A stretch of DNA of 64,000 nucleotides. It comes from JAEVLT01 sp044598425 (GTDB lineage Bacteria; Bacillota; Bacilli; Bacillales; Cytobacillaceae). Shown one piece after another: positions 17,151 to 26,761 of the stretch. The notes beneath the pieces are model-generated. The model searched no databases. It had not been told where the DNA came from and worked only from the letters and a program-made list of their open reading frames with translations. The stretch is from NCBI GenBank assembly GCA_044598425.1, contig CP172536.1, forward strand, positions 1,426,001-1,490,000. Direction: 5' to 3'. Made by a program: the position numbers and the translations under genes. Within the stretch, counting starts at the first letter, position 1, and each line of letters begins with the position of its first letter.

Positions 17151-18485
17151 ATGGCAAAGTATACAAGAGAAGATATCATACGGATCACAAAAGAAGAAAA
17201 TGTAAAGTTTATCCGTTTGCAATTTACTGATATTTTAGGGACAATCAAAAACGTTGAAATCCCAATCAGCCAATTAGAAAAAGCTCTTGATAACAAAATG
17301 ATGTTTGATGGTTCTTCCATTGAAGGTTTTGTACGAATTGAAGAATCTGATATGCTTTTATACCCAGATCTTAATACCTTTGTCATTTTCCCTTGGACTG
17401 CTGAAAAAGGTAAAGTGGCTCGATTTATTTGTGACATTTACACTCCAGAAGGAAAGCCATTTGAAGGAGATCCGCGCAATAACTTAAGACGTGTATTAAA
17501 AGAAATGGAAGAAATGGGCTTCACAAATTTCAACCTTGGACCAGAGCCAGAATTCTTCCTGTTTAAGTTAGATCAAGCAGGTGAGCCTACTTTAGAATTG
17601 AACGATAATGGCGGTTACTTTGACTTAGCTCCAACCGACCTTGGCGAAAACTGCCGCCGCGATATCGTGCTTGAACTTGAAGAAATGGGCTTTGAAATCG
17701 AAGCTTCTCACCATGAAGTGGCACCTGGACAGCATGAAATTGACTTCAAATATGCTGATGCCCTAACAGCATGTGACCAAATTCAAACATTCAAGCTTGT
17801 TGTAAAAACAATTGCCAGAAAGCATGGTTTGCATGCAACCTTCATGCCAAAACCATTATTCGGTGTGAACGGATCTGGAATGCACTGTAACCTATCTTTA
17901 TTCCAAGATGGAAAAAATGCTTTCTATGAGCCAACAGGCGATCTTGAATTAAGTGACACAGCCCGTCAGTTTATCGCTGGTATTTTAAAACATGCACCAA
18001 GCTTTACAGCTGTTACAAATCCAACTGTCAACTCATACAAGCGTCTTGTACCTGGTTATGAGGCACCATGCTATGTTGCATGGTCTGCACGCAACCGTTC
18101 GCCACTAATTCGTATTCCAGCTTCCCGCGGCATGAGCACGCGTGTTGAAGTCCGTAGTGTTGACCCATCTGCAAACCCATATCTTGCAATGGCCGTTCTT
18201 CTAAAAGCAGGATTGGATGGAATTAAGAATAAATTAACTCCGCCAAATGCAGTTGACCGCAACATCTATGTAATGAACAAACAAGAAAGATTAGCAGAAG
18301 GCATCAATGATCTTCCTGCAACTCTAGCAGCAGCGTTAGATGAATTGAAAAAAGATGAAGTTATTACTTCCGGTCTTGGAGAGCACATTCTTGAGCACTT
18401 CCTTGAAGCAAAAGAAATCGAGTGGGATATGTTCCGCACAGCCGTTCACCCTTGGGAACGCGAGCAATATATGAGCATATATTAA
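17151..18485 (+). CDS. glnA: Glutamine synthetase, type I
   Basis: A 444-residue glutamine synthetase forming a dodecamer that condenses glutamate, ammonia and ATP. Visible are the beta-grasp start, FDGSSIEGF, the active-site GPEPEFFLF, NGSGMHCN, the ATP-site KRLVPGYEAP and the R-loop region. The length is of the I-alpha class lacking the adenylylation loop, so control is by feedback inhibition and by GlnR/TnrA. It follows glnR by 24 bases in the same operon and has its own terminator. Confidence 0.98.
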   Translation: MAKYTREDIIRITKEENVKFIRLQFTDILGTIKNVEIPISQLEKALDNKMMFDGSSIEGFVRIEESDMLLYPDLNTFVIFPWTAEKGKVARFICDIYTPEGKPFEGDPRNNLRRVLKEMEEMGFTNFNLGPEPEFFLFKLDQAGEPTLELNDNGGYFDLAPTDLGENCRRDIVLELEEMGFEIEASHHEVAPGQHEIDFKYADALTACDQIQTFKLVVKTIARKHGLHATFMPKPLFGVNGSGMHCNLSLFQDGKNAFYEPTGDLELSDTARQFIAGILKHAPSFTAVTNPTVNSYKRLVPGYEAPCYVAWSARNRSPLIRIPASRGMSTRVEVRSVDPSANPYLAMAVLLKAGLDGIKNKLTPPNAVDRNIYVMNKQERLAEGINDLPATLAAALDELKKDEVITSGLGEHILEHFLEAKEIEWDMFRTAVHPWEREQYMSIY

Positions 18486-18492
18486 TTAGTCA

Positions 18493-18527
18493 AAGCCTTG
18501 GCGCTCTATGCGTCGGGGCTTTTCTTT
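18493..18527 (+). terminator. Terminator of glnRA
   Basis: AAGCC and GGCTT bracket an extended stem with G-T pairs (TTGGCGC/GCGTCGG) and a short loop, followed by TTTTCTTTTTG. Confidence 0.75.
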
Positions 18528-18664
18528 TTGTAGGCAGTTTTTTAATAGAATATTAGGGAGCAGCGCAGTTTTCTATTTGTGCTGCCCAAAAGTGTGCGAA
18601 CGATTCTTTACGAATTTCGGTCACGTAGGGCAGGAAGCGTCAACTGAAAATGATAGTCAAAATT

Positions 18665-18691
18665 AAAAAAGCACGCATAGCGTACTTTTTT
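18665..18691 (-). terminator. Terminator after lexA
   Basis: AAAAAAGCACGC pairs with GCGTACTTTTTT (one mismatch) to give a tight hairpin about 28 bases past the lexA stop on the minus strand. Confidence 0.8.
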
Positions 18692-18718
18692 AACGTGTAC
18701 AGGGTGTTGCTTCACGGT

Positions 18719-19342
18719 TTAATGAATTTGCCGATAGACACCAATGACTTTGCCGAGAATCGCAACATTCTTTAAGATAATCGGCTCCATTGTGGAATTT
18801 TCAGGCTGAAGGCGAATATAATCCTTTTCTTTAAAAAATCTCTTACATGTAGCTTCATCTTCCTCGGTCATCGCGACAACAATATCCCCATTATTTGCAG
18901 TTTTTTGCTGTCTGACAATCACATAATCGCCATCTAGAATTCCCGCTTCAATCATACTGTTTCCCATAATTTCAAGCATGAAGACCTGTTCATCGTGAGG
19001 TGCCAGACTCTCTGGTAGAGGGAAGTACTCCTCAACATTTTCAATTGCTGTAATAGGTAAACCGGCTGTTACTTTTCCAACGACAGGAACATTGACAACA
19101 TTGCTTCTAGGAATGGTTGAGCTTTCGTCGACTTCTAAAACTTCAATTGCTCTCGGCTTTGTGGGGTCTCTTCTAATCAGCCCTTTGCTTTCTAATCTTG
19201 CTAAGTGACCGTGGACCGTCGAACTGGATGCAAGCCCAACAGCTTCCCCTATTTCCCGGACCGATGGCGGATAACCCTTTTTCTTCACTTCTCCTTTTAT
19301 AAAATCAAGGATATCCTGCTGCCGCTTTGATAATTTAGTCAT
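18719..19342 (-). CDS. lexA: SOS repressor LexA
   Basis: A 207-residue repressor-protease. The N-terminal winged helix is MTKLSKRQQDILDFIKGEV...GHLARL. Self-cleavage is expected at Ala93-Gly94 (VTAGLP); the catalytic dyad is Ser129 (GNSM) and Lys168 (TCKRF). RecA filaments trigger cleavage and derepress the SOS regulon. The ATG at 19342 is used; the earlier GTG lies within the ribosome site. The gene diverges from yneA, and LexA boxes lie between them. Confidence 0.97.
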   Translation of the reverse strand: MTKLSKRQQDILDFIKGEVKKKGYPPSVREIGEAVGLASSSTVHGHLARLESKGLIRRDPTKPRAIEVLEVDESSTIPRSNVVNVPVVGKVTAGLPITAIENVEEYFPLPESLAPHDEQVFMLEIMGNSMIEAGILDGDYVIVRQQKTANNGDIVVAMTEEDEATCKRFFKEKDYIRLQPENSTMEPIILKNVAILGKVIGVYRQIH

Positions 19343-19403
19343 ATTTGGACGCACCTCGCCTAGTTAATGTTGTCTTTATTATAGCATGCCAGCAATTTTT
19401 ATA

Positions 19404-19455
19404 CAAACATAAGTTCGAATATTGGTTGACACGAAACAAGTGTTCGCACTATAAT
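19404..19455 (+). promoter_or_regulatory. yneA promoter with LexA boxes
   Basis: A SigA promoter TTGACA (19426-19431), 18 bases, TATAAT (19450-19455) points to yneA. LexA-type sites (CGAAC-N4-GTTCG) are CAAACATAAGTTCG at 19404-19417 (one mismatch) and GAAACAAGTGTTCG at 19433-19446 inside the promoter spacer (two mismatches). A further CGAAC half-site follows near 19470. The arrangement would repress both lexA and yneA until DNA damage. Confidence 0.85.
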
Positions 19456-19501
19456 GAAATTAAATAAAGCGAACGTATATTCTAAAAATGGAGTGTTGAA
19501 A

Positions 19502-19822
19502 ATGAAAAACTTATGGAATCGCTATTCTTATGCAATTGTATTGGTTGTTTTAAGCATTAGTACTGCTTTGGTTCTCTCGTTTCTATCTCATTCCTTCCAT
19601 AAAGAAAATTATGTAAATATCACCATAAATGAAGGGGATTCACTCTGGAAAATTGCACAGCAGTACTCCAGTGAATACTCGCTCTCAAATGATCAATTCA
19701 TTGGTTGGGTGAAAGAGCACAATGAAATTGAAGGAGATCAAATTTATCCGGGTGAAAAAATCATCATTCCGATTAAAAATAGTGATATTGGAACAAAAGA
19801 GTTTGCCAGTGCGGAAAAGTAA
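19502..19822 (+). CDS. yneA: SOS-induced cell division suppressor YneA
   Basis: A 106-residue membrane-anchored protein: one N-terminal helix (about residues 9-27) and an extracellular LysM domain (residues 38-82, NITINEGDSLWKIAQQY...GEKIIIP). In B. subtilis YneA delays septum completion after DNA damage. An upstream in-frame ATG at 19454 lies within the -10 region and cannot be used; the ATG at 19502 follows GGAGTG. First gene of the LexA-controlled yneA-yneB unit. Confidence 0.93.
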   Translation: MKNLWNRYSYAIVLVVLSISTALVLSFLSHSFHKENYVNITINEGDSLWKIAQQYSSEYSLSNDQFIGWVKEHNEIEGDQIYPGEKIIIPIKNSDIGTKEFASAEK

Positions 19823-19848
19823 GACCAACAGGAAGGAAGCTGGAGTAC

Positions 19849-20505
19849 ATGAAAGCGATTATTTATTGCCGAGTTAGCACTGAAAAAATTACACAAGATA
19901 CATCATTAAAAAGACAGAGAGAAGAACTTGAGAATTTAGCGAAAATGAATCAATTTAAAGTAACAAAAATCATTGAGGAAAGGCATAGCGGATTTGATGT
20001 AGATCGGGAGGGAATGATCGAGGCATTAGCATTATTTAAAGAAAAGCAGGCAGATGTTTTGCTTATACAAGATGATACCCGTTTAGGTAGAGGGCATTCA
20101 AAAATTGCACTTATTCATGAACTGCGAAAAATGGGTATAAAAGTTTTAACAATGCAAGATCATGGAGAGATCATTTTATCAGATGCTGATTTAATGGTTT
20201 TGGAAATTTTAAGTGCTGTCGAAGAATTTCAACACAGAATTGCAAAATTTAAAATAAGCAGAGGAATGGTCAGAGCAATTAAGGATGGTTTCGAACCACA
20301 TAAGAATTTATCCAATATTCATTTAGGAGGCAGGGAAAAAAAAGAGTTGCCTGTGGAGGAAATAATTAATCTTCGAAAAAAAAACCTTACCTTTCATGAA
20401 ATTGCTGCAACATTAAGAGGATTGGGATTTGATGTTAGCAAAGCGACGGTACATAGAAGATACAGAGAATACATGGATGAAGTAGAAAAGCAAATAAAAA
20501 ACTAG
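19849..20505 (+). CDS. yneB: Serine recombinase YneB
   Basis: A 218-residue resolvase-family protein. The N-terminal catalytic domain has YCRVSTEK with the nucleophilic serine, a conserved QR(E) segment and LIQDDTRLGRG. A C-terminal helix-turn-helix (LTFHEIAATLRGLGFDVSKATVHRRY) follows. It is the second gene of the SOS yneA-yneB-ynzC region, 26 bases after yneA. Its chromosomal role is unknown even in B. subtilis; it is not linked to a mobile element here. Confidence 0.92.
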   Translation: MKAIIYCRVSTEKITQDTSLKRQREELENLAKMNQFKVTKIIEERHSGFDVDREGMIEALALFKEKQADVLLIQDDTRLGRGHSKIALIHELRKMGIKVLTMQDHGEIILSDADLMVLEILSAVEEFQHRIAKFKISRGMVRAIKDGFEPHKNLSNIHLGGREKKELPVEEIINLRKKNLTFHEIAATLRGLGFDVSKATVHRRYREYMDEVEKQIKN

Positions 20506-20540
20506 CATTTAGGAACCATAGCTTTCTCAGGAATTAAATA

Positions 20541-20563
20541 AAGGAACTCATTGAGTTCCTTTT
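20541..20563 (+). terminator. Terminator after yneB
   Basis: AAGGAACTCA and TTGAGTTCCTT form a 10-bp stem with almost no loop, followed by TTTTGC. The 20564-20795 interval holds the ynzC promoter region and no gene. Confidence 0.75.
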
Positions 20564-20795
20564 GCAAAAATCCATACATTTTCTGCATGGAGATCCAGAC
20601 ACTCTTCACTTCAATCAAGAGTACTCAAAACTAAATAAATACAAAAAATAATCAATAAAAGTCATTTTGATAAATAAAACAAATGGTTGGATATTCTATT
20701 GAGAAATAGAACTTCCTACTTGTCAGATAAAGCTTTTTCTAGTAAAATCAGATGTCAGACAATACAGGGTTTAAGATCTGAAAGGAGAATTTTTA

Positions 20796-21029
20796 GTGCT
20801 TTCAAAAGACAAAATAGCAAGGATCAATGAACTTGCTAGAAAAGCTAAAGCAACGGGATTATCGGAGATAGAAGCGAAAGAACAAACAAAATTAAGAAGC
20901 GAATATCTTGCAGCTTTTCGGTCATCTATGCTAAATACTCTTTCAAACGTTAAAGTTATTGACCCTGAGGGCAATGATGTGACACCTGAAAAGTTAAAGA
21001 CAATGCAAAGAAATAAGCATCTTCATTAA
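20796..21029 (+). CDS. ynzC: DUF896 protein YnzC
   Basis: A 77-residue helical protein of the DUF896 family, beginning MLSKDKIARINELARKAK from GTG 20796 with AAAGGAG upstream. It is a compact helical hairpin with a conserved KLRSEYLAAFR segment. Its function is not established. Position between yneB and tkt matches B. subtilis. A terminator follows. Confidence 0.93.
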   Translation: MLSKDKIARINELARKAKATGLSEIEAKEQTKLRSEYLAAFRSSMLNTLSNVKVIDPEGNDVTPEKLKTMQRNKHLH

Positions 21030-21035
21030 TAGAAA

Positions 21036-21062
21036 AGGGATACAAGTTTGTATCCTCTTTTT
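21036..21062 (+). terminator. Terminator after ynzC
   Basis: GGATACAA and TGTATCC form a stem with a short GTT loop, then CTCTTTTTTT. Confidence 0.8.
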
Positions 21063-21205
21063 TACATAGGCTGACATATTCCGAGCACAATAAAAATAAA
21101 TGGCTTTTTGTGTCTTTCTTTTGCCCAATTTGTTGTATAAATTGCTGGTGCACTATAATATAAAAACTGTAGTGATTAACTAGTGATCAAGAAAGGATGT
21201 CGGTT

Positions 21206-23206
21206 ATGTTTAATACGATTGATCAATTATCTGTTACATCAATTCGTACACTTGCAATTGATGCGATTGAAAAGGCGAATTCAGGACACCCAGGGATGCC
21301 AATGGGTGCCGCCCCGATGGCTTACACATTATGGACACGTTTTATGAACCATAATCCAAAAAATCCGCAGTGGTTCAACCGTGACCGTTTTGTGCTGTCT
21401 GCTGGACATGGTTCAGCATTGTTGTACAGTTTGCTTCATTTATCTGGCTACAACGTCACAATGGAGGATCTGAAGCAATTCAGGCAATGGGGAAGTAAAA
21501 CACCAGGCCACCCGGAGTATGGTCATACAGAAGGTGTTGAAGCAACAACAGGACCCCTTGGGCAGGGAATTGCAATGGCAGTGGGTATGGCAATGGCAGA
21601 GCGCCATTCGGCCAGTGTTTACAATAAAGAAAAATATGAACTGATTAACCATTTTACATATGCCATTTGTGGAGATGGCGACTTAATGGAAGGTGTTTCT
21701 GCAGAGGCCGCCTCGCTTGCAGGACACTTGAAATTGGGACGCTTAGTGGTACTGTACGATTCAAATGATATTTCACTTGATGGTGAATTATCGAAATCCT
21801 TCAGTGAAAGTGTAAAAGACCGTTTCCAATCATACGGTTGGCAATATATCCGTGTTGAAGATGGCAACAATCTTGAAGAAATAACAGCTGCTTTAGAAGA
21901 AGCTCAAAATGATCTTGACCGCCCAACAATGATTGAAGTTAAAACCATCATTGGCTATGGATCACCGAATCGAGCTGGCACATCTGGTGTCCATGGCGCA
22001 CCGTTAGGAGCAGATGAATTAAAACTTACAAAAGAAGCATATAAATGGACTTTTGAAGAAGATTTCCACGTGCCTGAAGAAGTTTATGAAAACTTTAAAA
22101 AACTCATCATTGAAAATGGCGAGAAAAAAGAAAAAGAATGGAAAGAGCTATTCGCTCAATACAAAAAAGATTATCCTGAATTGGCAAATCAATTAGAAAG
22201 CGCACTAAAAGGCGAGCTTCCTGAAGGATGGGATAAGGATATTCCATTCTACAGTGAAGGTAAAAGCTTGGCAAGCCGCGCTTCTTCAAGTGAAGTATTA
22301 AATGGCATTGCGAAAAATCTGCCTATCTTTATTGGCGGATCTGCGGACCTTGCTGGTTCCAATAAGACATTGATTAAAGGTTCAAAAGACTTTATGCCTG
22401 GCTCATATGAAGGGCGCAATATTTGGTTTGGTGTACGGGAATTTGCGATGGGTGCGGCAATGAATGGAATGGCACTTCATGGCGGCCTTAAAGTATTTGG
22501 CGGAACATTCTTTGTGTTCTCCGATTACTTACGTCCAGCCATCCGCCTTGCCGCATTGATGGGTCTTCCAGTGACTTATGTATTTACCCATGACAGTATC
22601 GCTGTGGGCGAAGACGGACCTACACATGAACCGATTGAGCAATTAGCCGCATTGCGTGCAATGCCTGGTCTAACGGTTGTTCGCCCTGCAGATGGAAATG
22701 AGACAGCGGCTGCTTGGAAATTAGCAGTTGAGTCGACAGACAAGCCAACCGCTCTTGTTTTGACACGTCAAGACTTGCCAACGATAAAAGATACTGATCG
22801 AAATGCTTATGAAGGTGTTTCGAAGGGGGCTTATGTTATCTCCCCTGCCGGAAAAGAGACTCCAGATGCATTGCTTTTGGCATCCGGTTCGGAAGTTGGC
22901 CTAGCTGTTGAAGCACAAAAAGCTCTGGCAGCTGAAGGAATTGACGTTTCTGTTATTAGCATGCCTTCATGGGATCGCTTTGAAGCACAATCAAAAGAAT
23001 ACAAGGAATCTGTGTTACCAAAAAATATCAAGAAACGCCTTGGTATTGAAATGGGTGCGTCGCTTGGCTGGCATAAATATGTTGGCGACGAGGGGGATGT
23101 TTTAGCGATCGATACGTTCGGTGCTTCTGCCCCTGGAGAAAAGATTATCGAAGAGTATGGCTTTAGCGTTGCCAACGTGGTTGCGAAGGTCAAAGCATTG
23201 CTATAA
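21206..23206 (+). CDS. tkt: Transketolase
   Basis: A 666-residue thiamine-diphosphate enzyme moving two-carbon units in the non-oxidative pentose phosphate pathway. Visible are NSGHPGMPMGAAPMA near the N-terminus, the cofactor motif GDGDLMEGVSAEAASLAGHL...YDSNDIS, and GEDGPTHEPIEQLA in the pyrimidine domain. The ATG at 21206 is taken (AAAGGATG ahead of it); an ATG three codons earlier lies in the ribosome site. Monocistronic with a strong terminator. Confidence 0.98.
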   Translation: MFNTIDQLSVTSIRTLAIDAIEKANSGHPGMPMGAAPMAYTLWTRFMNHNPKNPQWFNRDRFVLSAGHGSALLYSLLHLSGYNVTMEDLKQFRQWGSKTPGHPEYGHTEGVEATTGPLGQGIAMAVGMAMAERHSASVYNKEKYELINHFTYAICGDGDLMEGVSAEAASLAGHLKLGRLVVLYDSNDISLDGELSKSFSESVKDRFQSYGWQYIRVEDGNNLEEITAALEEAQNDLDRPTMIEVKTIIGYGSPNRAGTSGVHGAPLGADELKLTKEAYKWTFEEDFHVPEEVYENFKKLIIENGEKKEKEWKELFAQYKKDYPELANQLESALKGELPEGWDKDIPFYSEGKSLASRASSSEVLNGIAKNLPIFIGGSADLAGSNKTLIKGSKDFMPGSYEGRNIWFGVREFAMGAAMNGMALHGGLKVFGGTFFVFSDYLRPAIRLAALMGLPVTYVFTHDSIAVGEDGPTHEPIEQLAALRAMPGLTVVRPADGNETAAAWKLAVESTDKPTALVLTRQDLPTIKDTDRNAYEGVSKGAYVISPAGKETPDALLLASGSEVGLAVEAQKALAAEGIDVSVISMPSWDRFEAQSKEYKESVLPKNIKKRLGIEMGASLGWHKYVGDEGDVLAIDTFGASAPGEKIIEEYGFSVANVVAKVKALL

Positions 23207-23220
23207 AAATTAATTATAAA

Positions 23221-23251
23221 AGAGAATGGGTTTACGACCCATTCTTTTTTT
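23221..23251 (+). terminator. Terminator after tkt
   Basis: AGAATGGGT and GACCCATTCT flank a four-base loop and are followed by seven T. Confidence 0.9.
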
Positions 23252-23311
23252 GTGCAAAAAAAGTTTTACCAACATCCTGCATAACGATTCGACAAATTTT
23301 TTAAAAAAGGG

Positions 23312-23364
23312 TTGACTAACTTGTATATACAGGATATACTCTAAATCGTAGATTGTATATACAA
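23312..23364 (+). promoter_or_regulatory. tre promoter and two TreR operators
   Basis: Promoter TTGACT (23312-23317), 17 bases, TATACT (23335-23340). Two copies of the TreR palindrome occur: TTGTATATACAG at 23321-23332, inside the spacer, and the perfect TTGTATATACAA at 23353-23364, just downstream of the start point. TreR bound there should block initiation until trehalose-6-phosphate releases it. Confidence 0.92.
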
Positions 23365-23502
23365 GTTATAAAAATGAAAGCGGTATTTTGGTGAAGGAGT
23401 TTCTTATATCGTTTATAGAGGACGTTTAATAAGTTGAGCGAATCGGTAAAATAAGCTTAAGCATGCGTACTTTGCCGAAAAACGCTAATTTTTTCACCAA
23501 AA

Positions 23503-23516
23503 GGAAAGCGTTTTCT
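23503..23516 (+). promoter_or_regulatory. Probable cre site of the tre operon
   Basis: GGAAAGCGTTTTCT differs at one position from the catabolite-response consensus TGWAARCGYTWNCW. It lies in the leader about 50 bases before treP, where CcpA would act as a roadblock. Confidence 0.6.
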
Positions 23517-23563
23517 AGGGAGGTCTAAGATAAAAATAGAAGACCAAATCAGGAGGGAATAAC

Positions 23564-24970
23564 ATGGAACTGAAGAAAACGGCTGAAGAAATCGTTGAGG
23601 CAGTGGGGGGAAAAGAAAATATAGCGGCTGCCACCCATTGCGTGACACGTCTTCGCTTTGCATTGAAAGATGAAGGGCTCGTCAACAAAGAAGAGCTGGA
23701 AAACATTGATCTTGTTAAAGGTTCCTTCTCAGCTAATGGCCAATTTCAAGTTGTCATTGGCCAAGGTACAGTTGACAAGGTGTACGATGAAATGGTTCGC
23801 CAAACTGGAATCGGCGAATCGAGCAAACAGGATGTAAAAGACGCGGCAGTAAATAACTTAAATCCATTGCAGCGCGTAATTAAGACACTGGCTGATATTT
23901 TTATTCCAATCTTGCCAGCGATCGTAACAGCCGGTTTATTAATGGGAATTAACAACATCCTTACAGGACCTGGAATTTTTTATGATCAATCATTTGTTGA
24001 AGTTCACAAAAACTGGGCAGATTTTGCCGGAATTATAAATCTGATTGCCAATACATCATTCGTGTTTTTGCCTGGTTTGATTGGCTGGTCTGCCGTTAAC
24101 CGCTTCGGAGGAAGCCCGCTCTTAGGGATTGTGCTTGGTTTAATGCTGGTGCACCCAGACTTGTTAAATGCATGGGGCTGGGGAGCTGCAGAGGCAAAAG
24201 GTCAAATTCCGACTTGGGATTTATTTGGTTTAACGATTCAAAAAGTGGGTTATCAAGGGCAAGTACTGCCAGTATTGGTTGCCTCATGGGTGCTCGCAAA
24301 CATTGAAAAGTTTTTAAGAAAGCGGATTCCGGATGCGCTTCAATTGCTGCTCGTAGCACCAATTGCTTTATTGATTACTGGATTCTTATCCTTTATTGTT
24401 ATCGGTCCAGTTACATTTACAATCGCCCAATGGATTACGCAATTATTTGTAGGAATTTTCCACAACGTTCCTGCTCTTGGTGGTTTCGCATACGGCTTGA
24501 TTTATGGTCCGCTTGTTATTACAGGAATGCATCATACTTTCCTTGCGGTTGACTTGCAATTAATTGGCAGTACCGGTACCACTTTCCTATGGCCGATTCT
24601 CGTTATGTCGAACATTGCACAAGGATCAGCAGCGCTTTCGATGGGCTTCCTAGCAAAAGATGAAAAATTAAAAGGTCTATCCTTTACATCTGCTCTTTCT
24701 GCATACTTAGGTATTACAGAGCCTGCGATGTTTGGAGTAAACTTACGCTTCCGCTATCCGTTTATCTCTGCGATTATCGGAGCAGCAATTGCCGGTATGT
24801 TTATTACCATCAATCGTGTAGTAGCTCCATCGATCGGGGTCGGCGGTCTACCTGGATTCTTATCCATCGTACCGCAAAAATGGGTTCCGTTCTTTATTGG
24901 AATGGCAATTGCAATCGTCATTCCAGTTGTTCTTACCTTTGTTTGGGGAAAAGCAAAAAAACAAAAATAA
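23564..24970 (+). CDS. treP: PTS trehalose-specific EIIBC component
   Basis: A 468-residue membrane permease that imports trehalose and phosphorylates it to trehalose-6-phosphate. The EIIB domain has its phospho-accepting Cys26 in ATHCVTRLRF. The EIIC domain (about residues 105-460) has ten or so membrane helices and GITEPAMFGVNLR. No EIIA domain is fused, so a separate EIIA-Glc must supply the phosphate, as in B. subtilis. First gene of treP-treA-treR. Confidence 0.95.
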   Translation: MELKKTAEEIVEAVGGKENIAAATHCVTRLRFALKDEGLVNKEELENIDLVKGSFSANGQFQVVIGQGTVDKVYDEMVRQTGIGESSKQDVKDAAVNNLNPLQRVIKTLADIFIPILPAIVTAGLLMGINNILTGPGIFYDQSFVEVHKNWADFAGIINLIANTSFVFLPGLIGWSAVNRFGGSPLLGIVLGLMLVHPDLLNAWGWGAAEAKGQIPTWDLFGLTIQKVGYQGQVLPVLVASWVLANIEKFLRKRIPDALQLLLVAPIALLITGFLSFIVIGPVTFTIAQWITQLFVGIFHNVPALGGFAYGLIYGPLVITGMHHTFLAVDLQLIGSTGTTFLWPILVMSNIAQGSAALSMGFLAKDEKLKGLSFTSALSAYLGITEPAMFGVNLRFRYPFISAIIGAAIAGMFITINRVVAPSIGVGGLPGFLSIVPQKWVPFFIGMAIAIVIPVVLTFVWGKAKKQK

Positions 24971-25053
24971 CGAAAAACACACCATTGGCAGCTTTCATTT
25001 GCCAATGGTCTCTTTCGTATAGCAACTTAGAATAATTTTACGGCGGTGATATC

Positions 25054-26739
25054 GTGGCAGAACCATGGTGGAAAAAATCAGTTGTTTATCAAATTTATCC
25101 AAAAAGCTTTAAAGACACGACAGGGACTGGTGTTGGCGACTTGCAGGGAATTATCAGTAAACTGGATTATTTAAAAACTTTGGGCGTAGATGTGGTGTGG
25201 TTAACACCGATCTATGCTTCCCCGCAAAAGGACAATGGCTATGACATCAGTGACTACTATTCGATTCATGAGGAATATGGAACAATGACTGATTTTGAGC
25301 AGCTCCTAGCGGAAGCGCATCAAAGAGATATCAAAATTATCATGGATATCGTTGTGAACCATACCTCTACTGAACACGAATGGTTTCAGCAGGCGCACCA
25401 GTCAAAAGACAATCCATATCGTCATTTTTATATTTGGAAAAATGGCAAGGAAGATGGCAGTGAACCGAATAACTGGGAATCGAAATTTGGCGGTTCGGCT
25501 TGGCAATGGAACGAACAAACAGGCCAATATTATTTGCACCTTTTCGATATTACCCAGGCAGATTTGAATTGGGAAAATACTGAAGTTCGAAACAAGGTTT
25601 ACGAAATGATGAACTTCTGGCTTAGAAAAGGGGTAGATGGTTTCCGGCTTGATGTCATCAATTTAATCTCAAAGGACCAGCGTTTCCTAGATGATGATGG
25701 GACCGTACCTCCTGGTGATGGCCGGAAGTATTACACGGACGGACCGCGTGTTCATGAGTTTATAAAGGAAATGAATCAGGAAGTTTTTTCGCGCCACGAT
25801 GCCATGACAGTGGGCGAAATGTCTTCGACAACGATCGAAAACTGCATTCAATACTCCAATCCGGACAATCATGAATTAAGCATGACCTTTAATTTTCACC
25901 ATCTAAAGGTTGATTACGTAAATGGAGATAAATGGACGCTGGCGGATTTTGACTTTTTAGCATTAAAAAAAATATTATCGAAATGGCAAGTGGAAATGCA
26001 GCGTGGCGGCGGATGGAACGCATTGTTCTGGTGCAATCATGATCAGCCGCGGATTGTGTCAAGGTATGGAAATGATGAAGAATACCGGGTGGAATCTGCA
26101 AAAATGCTGGCGACAACGATCCATATGATGCAAGGAACACCTTATATTTATCAAGGGGAGGAAATTGGGATGACAAACCCGAAATTTACCTCCATTGATG
26201 AGTATCGCGATGTGGAATCTCTCAATATCTTTCAAATCAAAAAAGAACAAGGTATGTCTGAACAAGAAATCTTGGAGATTTTAAAAAGCAAATCGCGTGA
26301 TAATTCAAGAACGCCAGTTCAATGGGATGAAAGTGAGCATGCCGGGTTTACAACGGGAACGCCATGGATTGCCGCTGCAAACAACTATCGCAAAATAAAT
26401 GTCGCCAATGCCCTGGAAGATCTAAATTCGGTTTTTTATCACTATCAAAAATTGATTCAGCTTCGTAAAGAATATGAAATTGTGACCACTGGGGAATATC
26501 AGCTTCTGGCAGAAGAGGATGAGAGCATTTTTGCCTATCTGCGAAATGCAGAAAATGAAAAATTGCTTGTCGTAAGTAATTTTTACGGAACAGAAGCGGA
26601 GTTTACGGTTCCGGAAGATGTAAAGATTGAATGCTTTAAACGAGAAATCTTACTATCAAATTACTCTGATTCCAAGGTCGACTTTGAAAAAATGACATTG
26701 AGGCCATTTGAATCTATTATTTTTCACCTGAATAAATGA
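25054..26739 (+). CDS. treA: Trehalose-6-phosphate hydrolase
   Basis: A 561-residue GH13 enzyme splitting trehalose-6-phosphate into glucose and glucose-6-phosphate in the cytoplasm. The GH13 regions are visible: DIVVNHTS, GFRLDVINLI (nucleophile Asp), VGEMSS (acid/base Glu) and NHDQPR (third acid). The start is GTG 25054 with a weak CGGCGGTGA site. No signal peptide. It follows treP by about 80 bases. Confidence 0.95.
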   Translation: MAEPWWKKSVVYQIYPKSFKDTTGTGVGDLQGIISKLDYLKTLGVDVVWLTPIYASPQKDNGYDISDYYSIHEEYGTMTDFEQLLAEAHQRDIKIIMDIVVNHTSTEHEWFQQAHQSKDNPYRHFYIWKNGKEDGSEPNNWESKFGGSAWQWNEQTGQYYLHLFDITQADLNWENTEVRNKVYEMMNFWLRKGVDGFRLDVINLISKDQRFLDDDGTVPPGDGRKYYTDGPRVHEFIKEMNQEVFSRHDAMTVGEMSSTTIENCIQYSNPDNHELSMTFNFHHLKVDYVNGDKWTLADFDFLALKKILSKWQVEMQRGGGWNALFWCNHDQPRIVSRYGNDEEYRVESAKMLATTIHMMQGTPYIYQGEEIGMTNPKFTSIDEYRDVESLNIFQIKKEQGMSEQEILEILKSKSRDNSRTPVQWDESEHAGFTTGTPWIAAANNYRKINVANALEDLNSVFYHYQKLIQLRKEYEIVTTGEYQLLAEEDESIFAYLRNAENEKLLVVSNFYGTEAEFTVPEDVKIECFKREILLSNYSDSKVDFEKMTLRPFESIIFHLNK

Positions 26740-26761
26740 TACAATAAATTGGGTGATTTGG